A stretch of 64,000 nucleotides of DNA from Pleodorina starrii (Eukaryota; Chlorophyta; Chlorophyceae; Chlamydomonadales; Volvocaceae): positions 1 to 64,000 of the forward strand of contig BRXU01000005.1 in NCBI GenBank assembly GCA_030267565.1, read 5' to 3'. The notes below the pieces were generated by a model. It ran no database searches. It was not told the DNA's origin and worked only from the letters and a program-made list of their open reading frames with translations. Below, one piece after another: positions 35,275 through 47,150 of this stretch. Each line of letters starts with the position of its first letter. Position 1 is the stretch's first letter. The position numbers and the translations under genes were made by a program.

Positions 35275-38055
35275 TCACATGCTCTTCAGTCGACGGCTGC
35301 GACGGACGCCGCCGCCAGGACTGGGATCGTGCTGGTGCTTGCTGCCGTTGCTGCCCCCACCGCTGTTGTTGTCGTTGTCCGCGCGGCCGTCAGCAGCGCC
35401 CGCCTCCTCGTCGACGCTGCTTGCGCCAGCCGTTCGCAGAACCAGATTCGTCACACGATTGTGGCTCTTCACGCCGTCTCTGTGAAACACGCGCGGGGTG
35501 CAGCCGCCACGCTGCTGACGTCCCTTCTCGTCGAGCTTAAGTGTTTCCAGGGCGTCCGGAATGAAGACAACCGCGACGAGGATCCGTACGGCCAACACCA
35601 CCTTATCTGGGCTGTCGGTCGAGAACTGCACATACCAGTGGCCGTCGCGCAAGGGGTACGCCCACAGCGGCGCGTGCGTACGCTCACGGCGCACGGAGCC
35701 GTGCGCATTCACTTCGTAGCCAGGCGGCGCGAAGGGCACTGGCCGGTACTGCATGGCAGGCAGGCAGACAGGCAGGCAGACAGGCACGTTGGGTTGCACA
35801 AGGGGCAGCAATGCGTGCGGCAATCACGGCAATCACAGCTAGAGCAAGAGGATAGTCCCCACGTGTGGGTTGAGCGGAAGGCCTCTTAACCCCGTCCCTG
35901 GCTTGACGTGATACTAATACTTTAATTAGCGTACCACATACCACCCCGCGCACCTCCAACTCGGCCTCGATCTCACTCAAGACGCTTGGCGCCCGGTACG
36001 CGAGCCTGGCTGCGAAGAGCTCGTTTGCGGTCAGCCTAAGGTTCTGGCCGGCCGCGAGGCCGGCACCCCATGCCGCCTCTTGCTCCAACTTTTTGCGTTG
36101 TTGCGCCATCTCCTCCCATGCGCGGTACCACCAGGAGGGCCTCCCCTCATCGCTGAGGTCCTCCAGGCGTCCTGCACCTGTTGGCAACCAGTCCTCGACG
36201 ATGAAGATGTGTGCATGCTTGGTGTGGTTGCCTGGGTGTGGATGACAAAGGGTTTGGCATTGTTAGCCTTCGGGGGTCTGGGGATGTGTCTGGAGTAGAC
36301 CATCCCTGTTCCCGCCTTACACACTCTAAACCACCCTCGCCTTCCCATGGACCCAGTAGGCTACCGGAGAGAATGGCCCCAAGCCGGATCACCCTCTTGA
36401 CCCAATTCCCCGAACTTACTCCCGCTCATGGTAACCGGTACTGTGTCCAGCAGTCGGAGGCCGCGGAAGCCGTACAGCTCCATCTCCTGCTCGATGTCCC
36501 GCTTCTTGTGTTCTTGGATTATGACAACAGCCTGGAAGAAGGGAAGATTGACAGCGGGGTTGTGGGAAGGTCGAGCAAGCAGGTGTCAAGCGGGCTCCCC
36601 CCCTCCCTGGACGCACACACACACAGACACACACAGACACACAGACACCCACACACACGCACAAACACACGTGCGTCGTGCAGACTGTGAACGCAACCAG
36701 CGGCGCTGCACAGGATGCTATTAAATGGAATGAGAAGGCAGATGCGCGATTTGCACTTCCCTGGGGCTGGTCGCACCCTAGAGCCCCAGCTTACCCTCCG
36801 GCTGCTGTGCCGCATTACAAGGTCCGCCACGGTGTGCTTGTCTCGTGGGTTGAAACCTTGCCAAAACGCAAAGAAGTGGGTCGGCGGTGGCGACAGCGCA
36901 CCGACCTGCGTGTAGGGAGAGGGTGGAGGGAGAGGGGGACAGAGGGGCTGGGCTGTAGGAGAGTGAAATGGGTGCCCGGATGACAAAACTGGCCGTGAGA
37001 TTCTGGGTTTTTCGAATCCAGATGCTCATCTTCACATCAAGCCTCTTGCTTTGACACAGGCGCACACTTCCATGTCGGTTACAACCCACCCACCCACACC
37101 TGCCCGGCGCTGCCACATATGACTTTCATGTCTTTCTCGCGGCCACCCATGTCCTTCAGCGCCGCGCAAGACATCTGCAGCACCGCCTCGGCTTTGTCCA
37201 CCTTCTTGTCGCATATCTCAATCCCGATGGCCGCGGCGACCTTGACCTGGGCCATGCACTGCACCAGGAGTCTGCAGTTGGGGTGGTGTCAGCAGGGGGG
37301 GTGGGGTTAACACGCGAACCTCAATGTGTGGTTAACCTGCGGGGGGCGCAGAACGGTCAATGTGTTGCCGCATATGATGCATGTGTATGTTGCCATGGGT
37401 GGCCCAGCGCGGTTGCACGCCCAACGGGTGGGCTGTTCGGTGCCGGTGCCTACTGAGACCCCTACATGTGGAGCTGTTCAGGACTGAACTTGAAAAACTT
37501 TACGAACGCAACAATATACGTTGCTCAGTCTGATTTAACACAATACCATGGACCATAAATCACCCGCGTCACGCTCTGCTGGTGGCCCGATGTGGGGCCG
37601 GGCTGGAGTGAGACGATCGGCTCAACATCGATGGCCGCCGCGACGACAGCAGGCAACAAGCGACATGACCGGCTACTGGCACGCATGACATGCCATCATA
37701 TATACTTACTTGCCAATACTGGCGCCAACGTCGACGACAACGCTGCGTCCGCCTAAGGCCGCCTCCTTCGTCAAAATGCTGAGCACATTCCCGAGACTCG
37801 CGGCCGTCAGCGAGCCGGACAGCCCACAGGTGCCCTCGTCGCCACCAACCGCTGCCTGCATAGGGAATGAAGTAATTGCGAGAGTGGGTGCGCCCGGTGT
37901 GGAGCAACGAACGCAAGACCCCAATGACTTTCGCAATAAGTTTTATCGTTGATGCAACTTCGACGCACCTGGCATGCATAGATGGCCTTCTCCGCCTTGT
38001 CCTGTGCCTCCTTGACTCCACAAGCGGGCCGCCTCGATGCGGTTGTCGCGTGCAT
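35275..38055 (-). CDS. SAM-dependent methyltransferase (DOT1-like fold) fused to an HNH nuclease domain, seven exons
   Basis: I assembled exons 38055-37969, 37855-37710, 37271-37100, 36905-36795, 36531-36420, 36177-35942 and 35748-35275 from donors (GTGCGT, GTAAGT, GTGTGG, GTAAGC, GTAAGT, GTATGT) and CAG acceptors. The frame stays open across all six junctions and gives 445 residues. Residues 71-77 DVGASIG fit SAM-binding motif I with Ser replacing the middle Gly, and GIEICD (94-99) fits the following acidic strand. FFAFWQGF (about 146-153) and VVIIQEH (174-180) resemble later strands of DOT1-like methyltransferases. Residues 298-394 look like a NUMOD4/HNH domain: GYEVNAHGSVRR, then LVAVVFIP, then H377RDG, N385 and N389. 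The C terminus is Ser/Gly-rich and ends with the basic RRSRRLKSM. The substrate (histone, other protein or DNA) is unknown. A TATA-like stretch lies upstream. I chose the first ATG of the terminal open exon; a further upstream exon is possible. Confidence 0.68.
36669..36775. repeat. Single diverged monomer of the 169-bp satellite, inside an intron
   Basis: It lies in the intron between methyltransferase exons 4 and 5 (36532-36794). From 36673 it matches the satellite monomer starting at 43634 (shared GTGCAGACTGTGAACGCAAC), with about nine in ten bases matching over the first 54, then more weakly through GCGCGATTTGC...TGGGGCTGG. An AC-rich microsatellite precedes it here, as it does the array. 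Confidence 0.75.
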
Positions 38056-38554
38056 GCTTGTCACACAATGAAAAGGCTTGGTGGGTTTGAGTGGCTAGAG
38101 TTTAACGTACTAAATATATATAGTATATATTCTATGTGGAACGGGTATGATTGATTGAGAGACCCCGGCTTCTGAGTTTTACAATCGCAGTCTGATGACA
38201 GACGCATGTGCCGTTTGCCGTACCAAATCCGCGCGGCAGAGCCGTGCGCCCTCGCAGCGCTTGTGTCTTCAGCTCCCGGCCGGAGCAAACCAGGGTCAAT
38301 CATGAAGAACATATTAATAATACAAGCACGGTTTGGCGGCGGCCGCATCGCGCTGCGCTCACAAATCCTGAAACTCTGTCCTCAAGGGGCCCATACTGCT
38401 GCCTGCGTGCCTGTCACGGTGCGGCGTGCCGCTTCCAGCGCAAGAACGGTCGCAGCGTGGCATGCCGCCAACTTTATACCCAGGGAACATAGGTCAGGAC
38501 ACACCCGTCCGGTGTAATGCCAGGTTGTCAACTCGCCAGTGTCGCCAAGTGCCA
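38056..38554. other. Intergenic region between recombinase stop and methyltransferase start
   Basis: About 500 bp holding the TATA-like stretch and a small AT-rich patch (38304-38322). I recognise no other gene. Confidence 0.6.
38112..38131 (-). promoter_or_regulatory. Putative TATA-like element of the methyltransferase-HNH gene
   Basis: An AT-only stretch of TATATATAG/TATATATT lies about 57-77 bp upstream of the chosen ATG, in otherwise GC-rich DNA. It is copied unchanged at 54389-54408. Inference from position and composition only. Confidence 0.35.
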
Positions 38555-41500
38555 TCACTCCGCCTCGTCCTCCTCCTCCCACGCGCCCACCCGTCCCTCC
38601 CACTTCACTCTCTCCTCCACGCCCCCGTCGTCCCACCCCCACATCTCCGCCTCCGCCTCCTCCACCTCCGCCTCCTGCCCCTGCTCCCATCCTCCCTCCT
38701 CCTCCCCTGCCCCCGAATCCGTCTCCCAGTCCCACGACAGCTCATCACGTGCCCCTCTCATCTCCATCTCCCCCTGCCCGCCGCCCTCCTCCCTGGCGGT
38801 GTTCCCACCTCCAACCGGGCGCGCCACCTCCGCTGCCCCGCTGCCGTCCTGCCGGCCGTTCCTCCGCGACAAGGCACCCACCGCGCCCGCCAGGTACCCC
38901 TCGCCCTCGCCCTCGCCGTCGCTGCTGCTGCTGCTGCTGCCGAGGGGGCCGATGCTGCTGTGGCGGCGGTGACGGCGCGCTCCGTCGCTCTCTCCGCCAC
39001 CGTGGCGGTGTGCCCCCATCCACCCGCCAGGCGGCGACGTGCGTACGGGCTGCGGTCCTGCCCCCGCCCCCGCCCCGGCCCTCGTTCCCTCGTCCCCTCC
39101 TCCCCTCGTCCCCGCCCCCGCCCCCGAGGCCGCTGGCGGCGGCGTCGTGCGTGCACTCGCGGGCTGCCGTCCCAGCCAGCGGTGCACCGGTGCTGGAGGC
39201 GCAGAGGGCGCACCGTCACCGCCAGCCATGGCCGCGGCCTCAGCCCCGGCCCCTGCAGTGGAGCCGGGGCGTGGCCGCGCGGCGGCTGACTGCTCCATGC
39301 CGCTGCCGGCCCGCAGCCCCTGCCGCTGCAGCTGCCGTGTCATCTCCGCTGCCCCGCTGCCGTCCTGCCGGCCGTTCATCCGCGACAAGGCACCCACCGC
39401 CGGGCCTGCACCAAATCCATCCGCGCCCGCCAGGTACCCACTGCGCGCACCAATCGTGTGACCGCCGCCGAGGCCCCACTGGGGCAGGGTGCTATCCTGC
39501 CAACTGCCTGCCATCGTACGCTGTCGCTTTGGCGGCGGCGGTGACGGCGGCGGCGGCGGCGGCGGCGGCGGGGGCGGCAGCGGCTCCAGCCCCTCGCCCT
39601 CGCCCTCGCTGCTGCTGCTGCTGCCGAGGAGGCCGATGCTGCTGTGGCGGCGGTGACGGCGCGCTCCGTCGCTCTCTCCGCCACCATGGCGGTGTGCCCC
39701 CATCCACCCGCCAGGCGGCGACGTGCGTACGGGCTGCGGTCCCGCCCCCGCAACCGAGGCCGGCCCCGCCCCCGCCCTCGTTCCCTCGTCCCCTCCTCCC
39801 CTCGTCCCCGCCCCCACCCCCGAGGCCGCTGGCGGCGGCGGCGGCGGCGTGTGTGCACTCGCGGGCTGCCGTCCCAGCCAGCTGGGCACCGGTGCCGGAG
39901 GCGCAGAGGGCGCACCGTCACCGCCAGCCATGGCCGCGGCCTCAGCCCCGGCCCCTGCAGCGGAGGAGCCGGGGTGTGTCCGCGCGGCGGCTGACTGCTC
40001 CATGCTGCTGCCGGCCCGCAGCCCCTGCCGCTGCAGCTCCGCGTCCCGCCATGCTTGCAGCCGTCGGATCGCCGCCTGTCCCAGGATGTCATCCTGTCGC
40101 TGCACGTAGTGCGTGTCCCATACGCGGAGCGAGTTGCCCATGGCCTTGGCGTCGGCCTGCAGCTTCGCCCGGCGGTCCTCTACCTCCTGCACCAAACCCT
40201 GGACGGCACCTGTCGCGTATATGTGTCGGAACTTCTGGGGCGGGAAGCGGCGCCACGGTGGACCGTAGGCCGCCTGCATCCACTGCCACTCCACCGCGAA
40301 CTGGACGGGGCTGCCGGCGAACGGTGCACCGTTCCTGGAGATGAGAAGGTAGGGTGGGGCGTCGTGGTCTTCGCGCGCGGCACGGCGCATCAGGACGGGC
40401 CGGGCGTACTGGACGTACTGCCGGACCGATGAGGACAGCTCGGCCGGTAGCACCAGGCGCAGCGGCGGCTGGTTGCGGGAGAAGCGCTCCGTCTTGTGGT
40501 GCGTTATCTCAACCACCAGCCGCCTGCCGCTGCCGCTGCTGATCGACGCCGGGTCGGTCGATGATGGCTGAGGCCGCTTGCTGCTCGAAGCTGGGCCCGA
40601 TGGCGGCGGTCGGTCAGCCAGGCTGGGCTCGCGGGCATCCATCAGGTTGTTGCCCCGGCAGCCTTGCCGGCCGCAGTCCTGCTCCTGGCATGTGTCTTGG
40701 CCGGGCACCATCAAGGTGCAGAGGCTGCTCATGCGCATGGGCGGCATGTACACACCGGACAGGAACTCGGTCAGCAGCGCGTGCATCTGCAGTACGGCGG
40801 CCTCGTAGCTGACCGGCCCGCTGCCGAGCGCCCCCAGGTCGCGCGCCAGCACCCTGTCAGCGCGGCACCTCAGGGTCACCACAAACGAGAGCACCTCCGA
40901 CATGCTGGGGAGGCCGTTGTCATCGGCGTCACCCTCGTCCTCACCCGCGCCGCCGCCGCCGCCGCTGCCGCTGCCGCCCTCCCCTGCCGCCGGCTGTGGT
41001 GCCTGAGGTGGCGCGGTCGGGTAATCACGTCGCAGCTGGCGCTGGATGTTGTGCAGCCAGCCCACCAGCCTCCCGCAGTGGCCAACCTGTGGGGAGGGGG
41101 AGGGAGAGCGGGATGGCGAAGGTGGGGACAGGTTCCCATGACCTATCGTGCGGGGACACTGGCCCTCTCGGCTTTCGTGGGCGCGAAAGCATGTGCAATC
41201 ACCCCCCTCCCTTTCCTTTCCCCTCGCCCTCCTCCCAACCTCCGTGCATGCAATCAAACAGGCACCTGCCCAGCCACCCCATCTGCCCCAAACAACACAC
41301 GACACACACACGACACACTCATCATGTACCCGTTCTCAACACACCTTTGCGGCCGAGTCGGGCGACGGAGGCTGACCGCCCGCGTCCTTGTGCTTCAGGT
41401 ACGTGACCACCTTTACGAGCCGGGTGATCTCCACCAGTGCATGGTTGCAGCCCCAGCGCTTCACCATGAAGTCAATGAACTTTACAAGGATGTCCTGAGT

Positions 41501-43512
41501 GGGTGAGGATGCAGAGCAGTACGCAGAACGTAGAGTGAGTAGGGGTTAGGGCATGTGCATGGCCTAGCCAACCAATCCCATCGGATTAGGGTTGAAGGGT
41601 TTGTCCCTTCCCACCCACCCACCCTCCTTCCCTCTCCAACCCCTTCCCTCCCCACCCCCTTCTCTCCCCCCAACCCCCTTCCCTCCCCACCCCCTCCCCC
41701 CGCACCCCCGCCATCCCCGCCATCCCCGCCATCCCCCCAAACCCACACCCCCCCCGTCCACCCGTCCACCCCCCCACCTGGTTGCTGAACAACCGGAGCG
41801 AAATGTACGCCATCGGGATGGCGAGGCAGGAAAACGCGAACCCCAGCATCTTAGACACCGTGTTGTTGATGCCGCGGAAGGTTGCCGTGCTTACGCCGCC
41901 CTTCCCGCCCTCCAGGAAGTTGAAGCGAGCGGTGCACCACGCCTCGAAATCGTCGAGCTCCTCCGTCAAGGGCATGGCGGCGGGCATCCCCCGGTTGCTG
42001 CTTTTTAGCATAGCCAGGAGGCCGATGCGGCCAGGCGCCTCCACCCAGGCGATTTTGGGCAGCGTGGACGCGAAGGGGACGTCCACTGGATAGTAGTATG
42101 GATGCCGCGGGGTGGCGGCGGTCCCTGCACTGGAACCGGCGGCGCGACTCTGGGCGGCCGCTGCGGGCCGGCGTGCAGCGGCAGCCGGGGAGGGGCTGGC
42201 GTTGCTTGGGCCGGCATCCGCCGCAGTGGCGTCGGCGTCGGCGGGAGTGGTGGCGACGGTGGGAACAGAGGCGGGGGCGGTTGGAGCCGTGGTGGCGGTG
42301 GTTGGAGTTGAGGTGGCGGGGGCGACTGTGGCGTCGGTGTTGGCGTCAGCGGCCGCTGGGGTGAAGGGCCGGGCAGCGGCCGCTGCGGCAGGAGTAGACG
42401 CGGGCGCGGGGGCGGGGGCGGGCGCGGGCGCGGGCGCGGCGGTGGCGGCGGGTGCGGGGGCGGTGGCGGTGGGGGCGGTGGGGGCGGCGGGGGCGGCCTG
42501 GTTGGCGGCGGCGGCTGCACGTGTCGGCGGGCCCCCGATGCCGCGACCGCCCCTCCGTGCACCAGGCGGCAGACGCGCCTCAAATGCCTCGCCGCGTGCA
42601 AGCAGCGCTGGGGTCACAGTTGGGTCGACAGCACTGAGGCTGGGCCGCTGCAGGCCAAGCTGTCGCACCACCTCCGCCACGGGCGCCAAGCTGCGATGGC
42701 CCCTCAGGGCGGCGTGAACGGCCGCGCAGCTGGCCAGCTTGACGATGGATGCTTGGGGCTTCAGCGCCCCCAGGGCCTTCAGACGGCCCAGCAGTACCGT
42801 GTCTCCCACCACAACCTTTTTCAGGTTGCGCCTGGCCTCCACCCAAGCATCCAACATGCGCTGCGAAACGGCTGCGCCTTCCTCCTGCAGCTTGGTCGCC
42901 ACCTGCTTGACGACGAGGTAGTTCCTCGCCTCTCTTTCCGTCAGGTTCCGCACCAGCGTAAGTTTCAAGGGCCCTGTGGCCCCATGGGGCGTCGGCACTG
43001 TCGCGTTCCATACGGCCCAACGACCACCCTAAGGTGCGGGCATTGGGATGGATTGGACGGAAGGGATGGGAGGAAGGGAGGGAGGGACGATCGATTGGCA
43101 GCAGGAAGATTGTGAGATGGAGCAAGAAAAATGTGCGGACCGCCGCCGGGGAGAAGGGCCGGCGCCGGGGAAGAGGGCTTGCCCCCCCCCCCTCCCCAAT
43201 GCCTTCCTGCCCCCACGCCAAAACACTCCCCCCCCCCGCCACCACGAAGCACGCATCGGGGCGCGAGCGCCCGCAACGCAACCTCCATTCTGGGTTCCAT
43301 TCCATTCGGCGCCCCCTCTGCCTCCCCCCCCCTCGTGCCTCTCTCCCTCGGACTCCTCACCCACAACCTTGCATGCAACCGCTCACGTGGACAGTCTGAC
43401 CCCCTCCCACCCCCCTTAAACCACGGGCATACCCACTGACCAATGGCCCCAGGGCTGCGCGCCGCTCCGTGCTTGGCTTTGCCCGAGCTGCGGGCGGATC
43501 CGGCGGATCCAT
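38555..43512 (-). CDS. Tyrosine recombinase (Crypton-like/phage-integrase fold), four exons, 1334 aa
   Basis: Exons 43512-43441, 43028-41778, 41494-41345 and 41086-38555 join in phase 0 at donors GTCAGT, GTGGGG and GTGTGT and acceptors TTAG, CTCAG and CACAG. Residues 25-491 hold a conserved N-terminal region, an Ala/Thr/Pro-rich linker, and a helical core-binding segment (DFEAWCTARF..., then DILVKFIDFMVKRWG). The catalytic domain shows MPPMR609MSSL, a Cys cluster C624/C629/C634 followed by GN, HHK689TERF, FR778H779IYAT and a WDTHY818 tyrosine. This gives the R-K-R-H-Y set of a tyrosine recombinase, with the usual first His of the HxxR box replaced by Gln. The C-terminal 500 residues are low complexity and internally duplicated. 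Known role of the family: cutting and rejoining DNA through a covalent phosphotyrosine. Likely the transposase of a Crypton-type element; DIRS-type is less likely because no reverse transcriptase is seen. The ATG choice (MDPPDPPAARAK) is inferred. Confidence 0.72.
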
Positions 43513-43633
43513 CTCGACTTCCCTGCTGCCGGGGCGGGGGGGGGGAGGGGCAAGGGCAGACATGTTGGCAACAACCATGGCTGGACACACCCACCCACCC
43601 ACCCACCAACCCCCACACACACACGTGCGCGGG
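43513..43633. other. Upstream flank of the recombinase gene, no element recognised
   Basis: G-rich run, then CCCACC and CA repeats leading into the 169-bp satellite. No TATA-like element is visible. Confidence 0.6.
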
Positions 43634-46243
43634 GTCGTGCAGACTGTGAACGCAACCAACGTCGCCGCACAGGACGCTAGTAAATAGCATCATGGAGCAA
43701 TCGCGCGGGTTGCGCTGCGTTGCCTGTGGCTGGCGGGTGGCCGGCAGGTCAGGCTGGGGGACATGATGCCCACGGCTGGGGACATGTCTCGGCCCCACAC
43801 ACGTCGTGCAGACTGTGAACGCAACCAACGTCGCCGCACAGGACGCTAGTAAATAGCATCATGGAGCAATCGCGCGGGTTGCGCTGCGTTGCCTGTGGCT
43901 GGCGGGTGGCCGGCAGGTCAGGCTGGGGGACATGATGCCCACGGCTGGGGACATGTCTCGGCCCCACACACGTCGTGCAGACTGTGAACGCAACCAACAT
44001 CGCCGCACAGGACGCTAGTAAATAGCATCATGGAGCAATCGCGCGGGTTGCGCTGCGTTGCCTGTGGCTGGCGGGTGGCCGGCAGGTCAGGCTGGGGGAC
44101 ATGATGCCCACGGCTGGGGACATGTCTCGGCCCCACACACGTCGTGCAGACTGTGAACGCAACCAACATCGCCGCACAGGACGCTAGTAAATAGCATCAT
44201 GGAGCAATCGCGCGGGTTGCGCTGCGTTGCCTGTGGCTGGCGGGTGGCCGGCAGGTCAGGCTGGGGGACATGATGCCCACGGCTGGGGACATGTCTCGGC
44301 CCCACACACGTCGTGCAGACTGTGAACGCAACCAACGTCGCCGCACAGGACGCTAGTAAATAGCATCATGGAGCAATCGCGCGGGTTGCGCTGCGTTGCC
44401 TGTGGCTGGCGGGTGGCCGGCAGGTCAGGCTGGGGGACATGATGCCCACGGCTGGGGACATGTCTCGGCCCCACACACGTCGTGCAGACTGTGAACGCAA
44501 CCAACGTCGCCGCACAGGACGCTAGTAAATAGCATCATGGAGCAATCGCGCGGGTTGCGCTGCGTTGCCTGTGGCTGGCGGGTGGCCGGCAGGTCAGGCT
44601 GGGGGACATGATGCCCACGGCTGGGGACATGTCTCGGCCCCACACACGTCGTGCAGACTGTGAACGCAACCAACGTCGCCGCACAGGACGCTAGTAAATA
44701 GCATCATGGAGCAATCGCGCGGGTTGCGCTGCGTTGCCTGTGGCTGGCGGGTGGCCGGCAGGTCAGGCTGGGGGACATGATGCCCACGGCTGGGGACATG
44801 TCTCGGCCCCACACACGTCGTGCAGACTGTGAACGCAACCAACATCGCCGCACAGGACGCTAGTAAATAGCATCATGGAGCAATCGCGCGGGTTGCGCTG
44901 CGTTGCCTGTGGCTGGCGGGTGGCCGGCAGGTCAGGCTGGGGGACATGATGCCCACGGCTGGGGACATGTCTCGGCCCCACACACGTCGTGCAGACTGTG
45001 AACGCAACCAACATCGCCGCACAGGACGCTAGTAAATAGCATCATGGAGCAATCGCGCGGGTTGCGCTGCGTTGCCTGTGGCTGGCGGGTGGCCGGCAGG
45101 TCAGGCTGGGGGACATGATGCCCACGGCTGGGGACATGTCTCGGCCCCACACACGTCGTGCAGACTGTGAACGCAACCAACGTCGCCGCACAGGACGCTA
45201 GTAAATAGCATCATGGAGCAATCGCGCGGGTTGCGCTGCGTTGCCTGTGGCTGGCGGGTGGCCGGCAGGTCAGGCTGGGGGACATGATGCCCACGGCTGG
45301 GGACATGTCTCGGCCCCACACACGTCGTGCAGACTGTGAACGCAACCAACGTCGCCGCACAGGACGCTAGTAAATAGCATCATGGAGCAATCGCGCGGGT
45401 TGCGCTGCGTTGCCTGTGGCTGGCGGGTGGCCGGCAGGTCAGGCTGGGGGACATGATGCCCACGGCTGGGGACATGTCTCGGCCCCACACACGTCGTGCA
45501 GACTGTGAACGCAACCAACGTCGCCGCACAGGACGCTAGTAAATAGCATCATGGAGCAATCGCGCGGGTTGCGCTGCGTTGCCTGTGGCTGGCGGGTGGC
45601 CGGCAGGTCAGGCTGGGGGACATGATGCCCACGGCTGGGGACATGTCTCGGCCCCACACACGTCGTGCAGACTGTGAACGCAACCAACATCGCCGCACAG
45701 GACGCTAGTAAATAGCATCATGGAGCAATCGCGCGGGTTGCGCTGCGTTGCCTGTGGCTGGCGGGTGGCCGGCAGGTCAGGCTGGGGGACATGATGCCCA
45801 CGGCTGGGGACATGTCTCGGCCCCACACACGTCGTGCAGACTGTGAACGCAACCAACGTCGCCGCACAGGACGCTAGTAAATAGCATCATGGAGCAATCG
45901 CGCGGGTTGCGCTGCGTTGCCTGTGGCTGGCGGGTGGCCGGCAGGTCAGGCTGGGGGACATGATGCCCACGGCTGGGGACATGTCTCGGCCCCACACACG
46001 TCGTGCAGACTGTGAACGCAACCAACGTCGCCGCACAGGACGCTAGTAAATAGCATCATGGAGCAATCGCGCGGGTTGCGCTGCGTTGCCTGTGGCTGGC
46101 GGGTGGCCGGCAGGTCAGGCTGGGGGACATGATGCCCACGGCTGGGGACATGTCTCGGCCCCACACACGTCGTGCAGACTGTGAACGCAACCAACATCGC
46201 CGCACAGGACGCTAGTAAATAGCATCATGGAGCAATCGCGCGG
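43634..46243. repeat. 169-bp satellite, 15.4 tandem copies
   Basis: Monomers begin at 43634 + 169n, with the last, partial one at 46169. Copies are nearly identical; the main variable site is AACGTCG versus AACATCG. On the minus strand each monomer has an open frame of 82-83 codons that crosses into the next monomer and stops, giving overlapping frames with no resemblance to known proteins. The array ends abruptly within a monomer at GCGCGG. It is absent from the second copy of the duplication. Confidence 0.97.
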
Positions 46244-46914
46244 TCTCGCAGCCTGTGATGCTGATTGCGTGTGCATATGTGTGTTGGGGACCATGGGTGG
46301 GCTGACCCATCGGACATTGCGGACGACCGAGCGAGAGGCGCATCAGCTTTCCGTGAACTAAGACGTGCGCGAAGAAATGACAATGGCAATGACTACGCTG
46401 TTGAGGCGCGAAGAACGCACCTGCAGCTCGGTTGCTCGGTTGTGCCGACGACGTCCGTTCGCCCTCGTCGCAGCCAGCCAGCCACTCACGGATTTGAAAA
46501 TGACCGCTTCATCAATGAGAAGCAGATAAGAGACACTGATTTTAGGAACTGTGTTTAATTTACAATTGTAAGGGAATGGCACATTCCCTTATATACCAAC
46601 TGCCACATAGCAACTGCCGGCGGTTGGCATTCCAAGTTCTGAACCGGCATTCCAATAATCAGTCCAACTTCCACTCGCACGCCGCTCAGAGCACATCGCT
46701 CCGCAAACGCAAATGAGCGGAAATTTTGCTAATCCAAAACACAAAGCATAGTACAGCAGTTGCACACACAGGGTAAACAAGTGTCTACCACGCAACGGCC
46801 CTCAGTGAAGGTCCCGCACCGTGTCAGTAGTCACGACCACCACCAGGGTTCCTGAGAAAGCCTTTGCGGGCCCAACCCTCCTGCAGGGTTTCACTCGAGC
46901 AGCGCCAGACAGCA
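46244..46914. other. Stretch without a recognisable gene
   Basis: Mixed-composition DNA holding one short hairpin (46569-46591). Short open frames on either strand (97 and 68 codons) have no features I recognise. Confidence 0.6.
46569..46591. repeat. 10-bp inverted repeat with 3-nt loop
   Basis: TAAGGGAATG, GCA, CATTCCCTTA: a perfect hairpin in AT-richer DNA. Confidence 0.85.
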
Positions 46915-47150
46915 CTCTTGCAACACCCAATAGAGTTACGTTTGTACAGCGCCCAATACGGTTGCATTCGCGCGAACGTGCCCAATGGGGTCTCACTTCC
47001 GCCGTGCCCAATAGGGTTTCACTCGAGCAGCGCCAAACAACACTCGCGCAAAGCCCAATAGGGTTGCACTTCAGCAACACCCAAATAGGGTTGCATTCGA
47101 GCGACGCACAGTAGGGTCTCAAGTTGCACAGTGCCCAATAGCGTTTCAGC
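46915..47150. repeat. Degenerate 26-bp tandem repeat with CCCAATAGGGTT core
   Basis: About eight copies of a CCCAATAGGGTTGCACT-like motif, spaced mostly 26-29 bp apart (cores near 46926, 46952, 46981, 47007, 47054, 47080, 47107, 47133). One spacing is doubled because a core has decayed. The copies differ at many sites, so this is an old array. Confidence 0.7.

Larger units (their letters stand above)
37486..41690. repeat. Segmental duplication, copy 1 of block A (4205 bp)
   Basis: Identical to 53763-57967 apart from about six substitutions and no indels that I can see (roughly 99.9% identity). The left breakpoint falls in the second intron of the methyltransferase gene. The right breakpoint falls in the second intron of the recombinase gene. 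Confidence 0.95.

Noticed and set aside
36669..36717. Possible extra 49-bp exon in the methyltransferase gene (SILCSAAGCVHSLHDAR)
   Set aside because: The flanking exons join in phase 0 without it (RR then AVVIIQEH) at a proper GTAAGC donor. The segment is better explained as a monomer related to the 169-bp satellite.
41087..41311. N-terminal extension of the last recombinase exon (MCVSCVVWGRWGG...)
   Set aside because: It reads through an intron; a CCCCACAG acceptor at 41087 and phase-matched upstream exons with a helical core-binding segment fit better.
43634..46243. 169-bp array as a CRISPR array or a repeat protein gene
   Set aside because: The monomers are long, lack unique spacers, and every frame stops once per monomer; the genome is eukaryotic.
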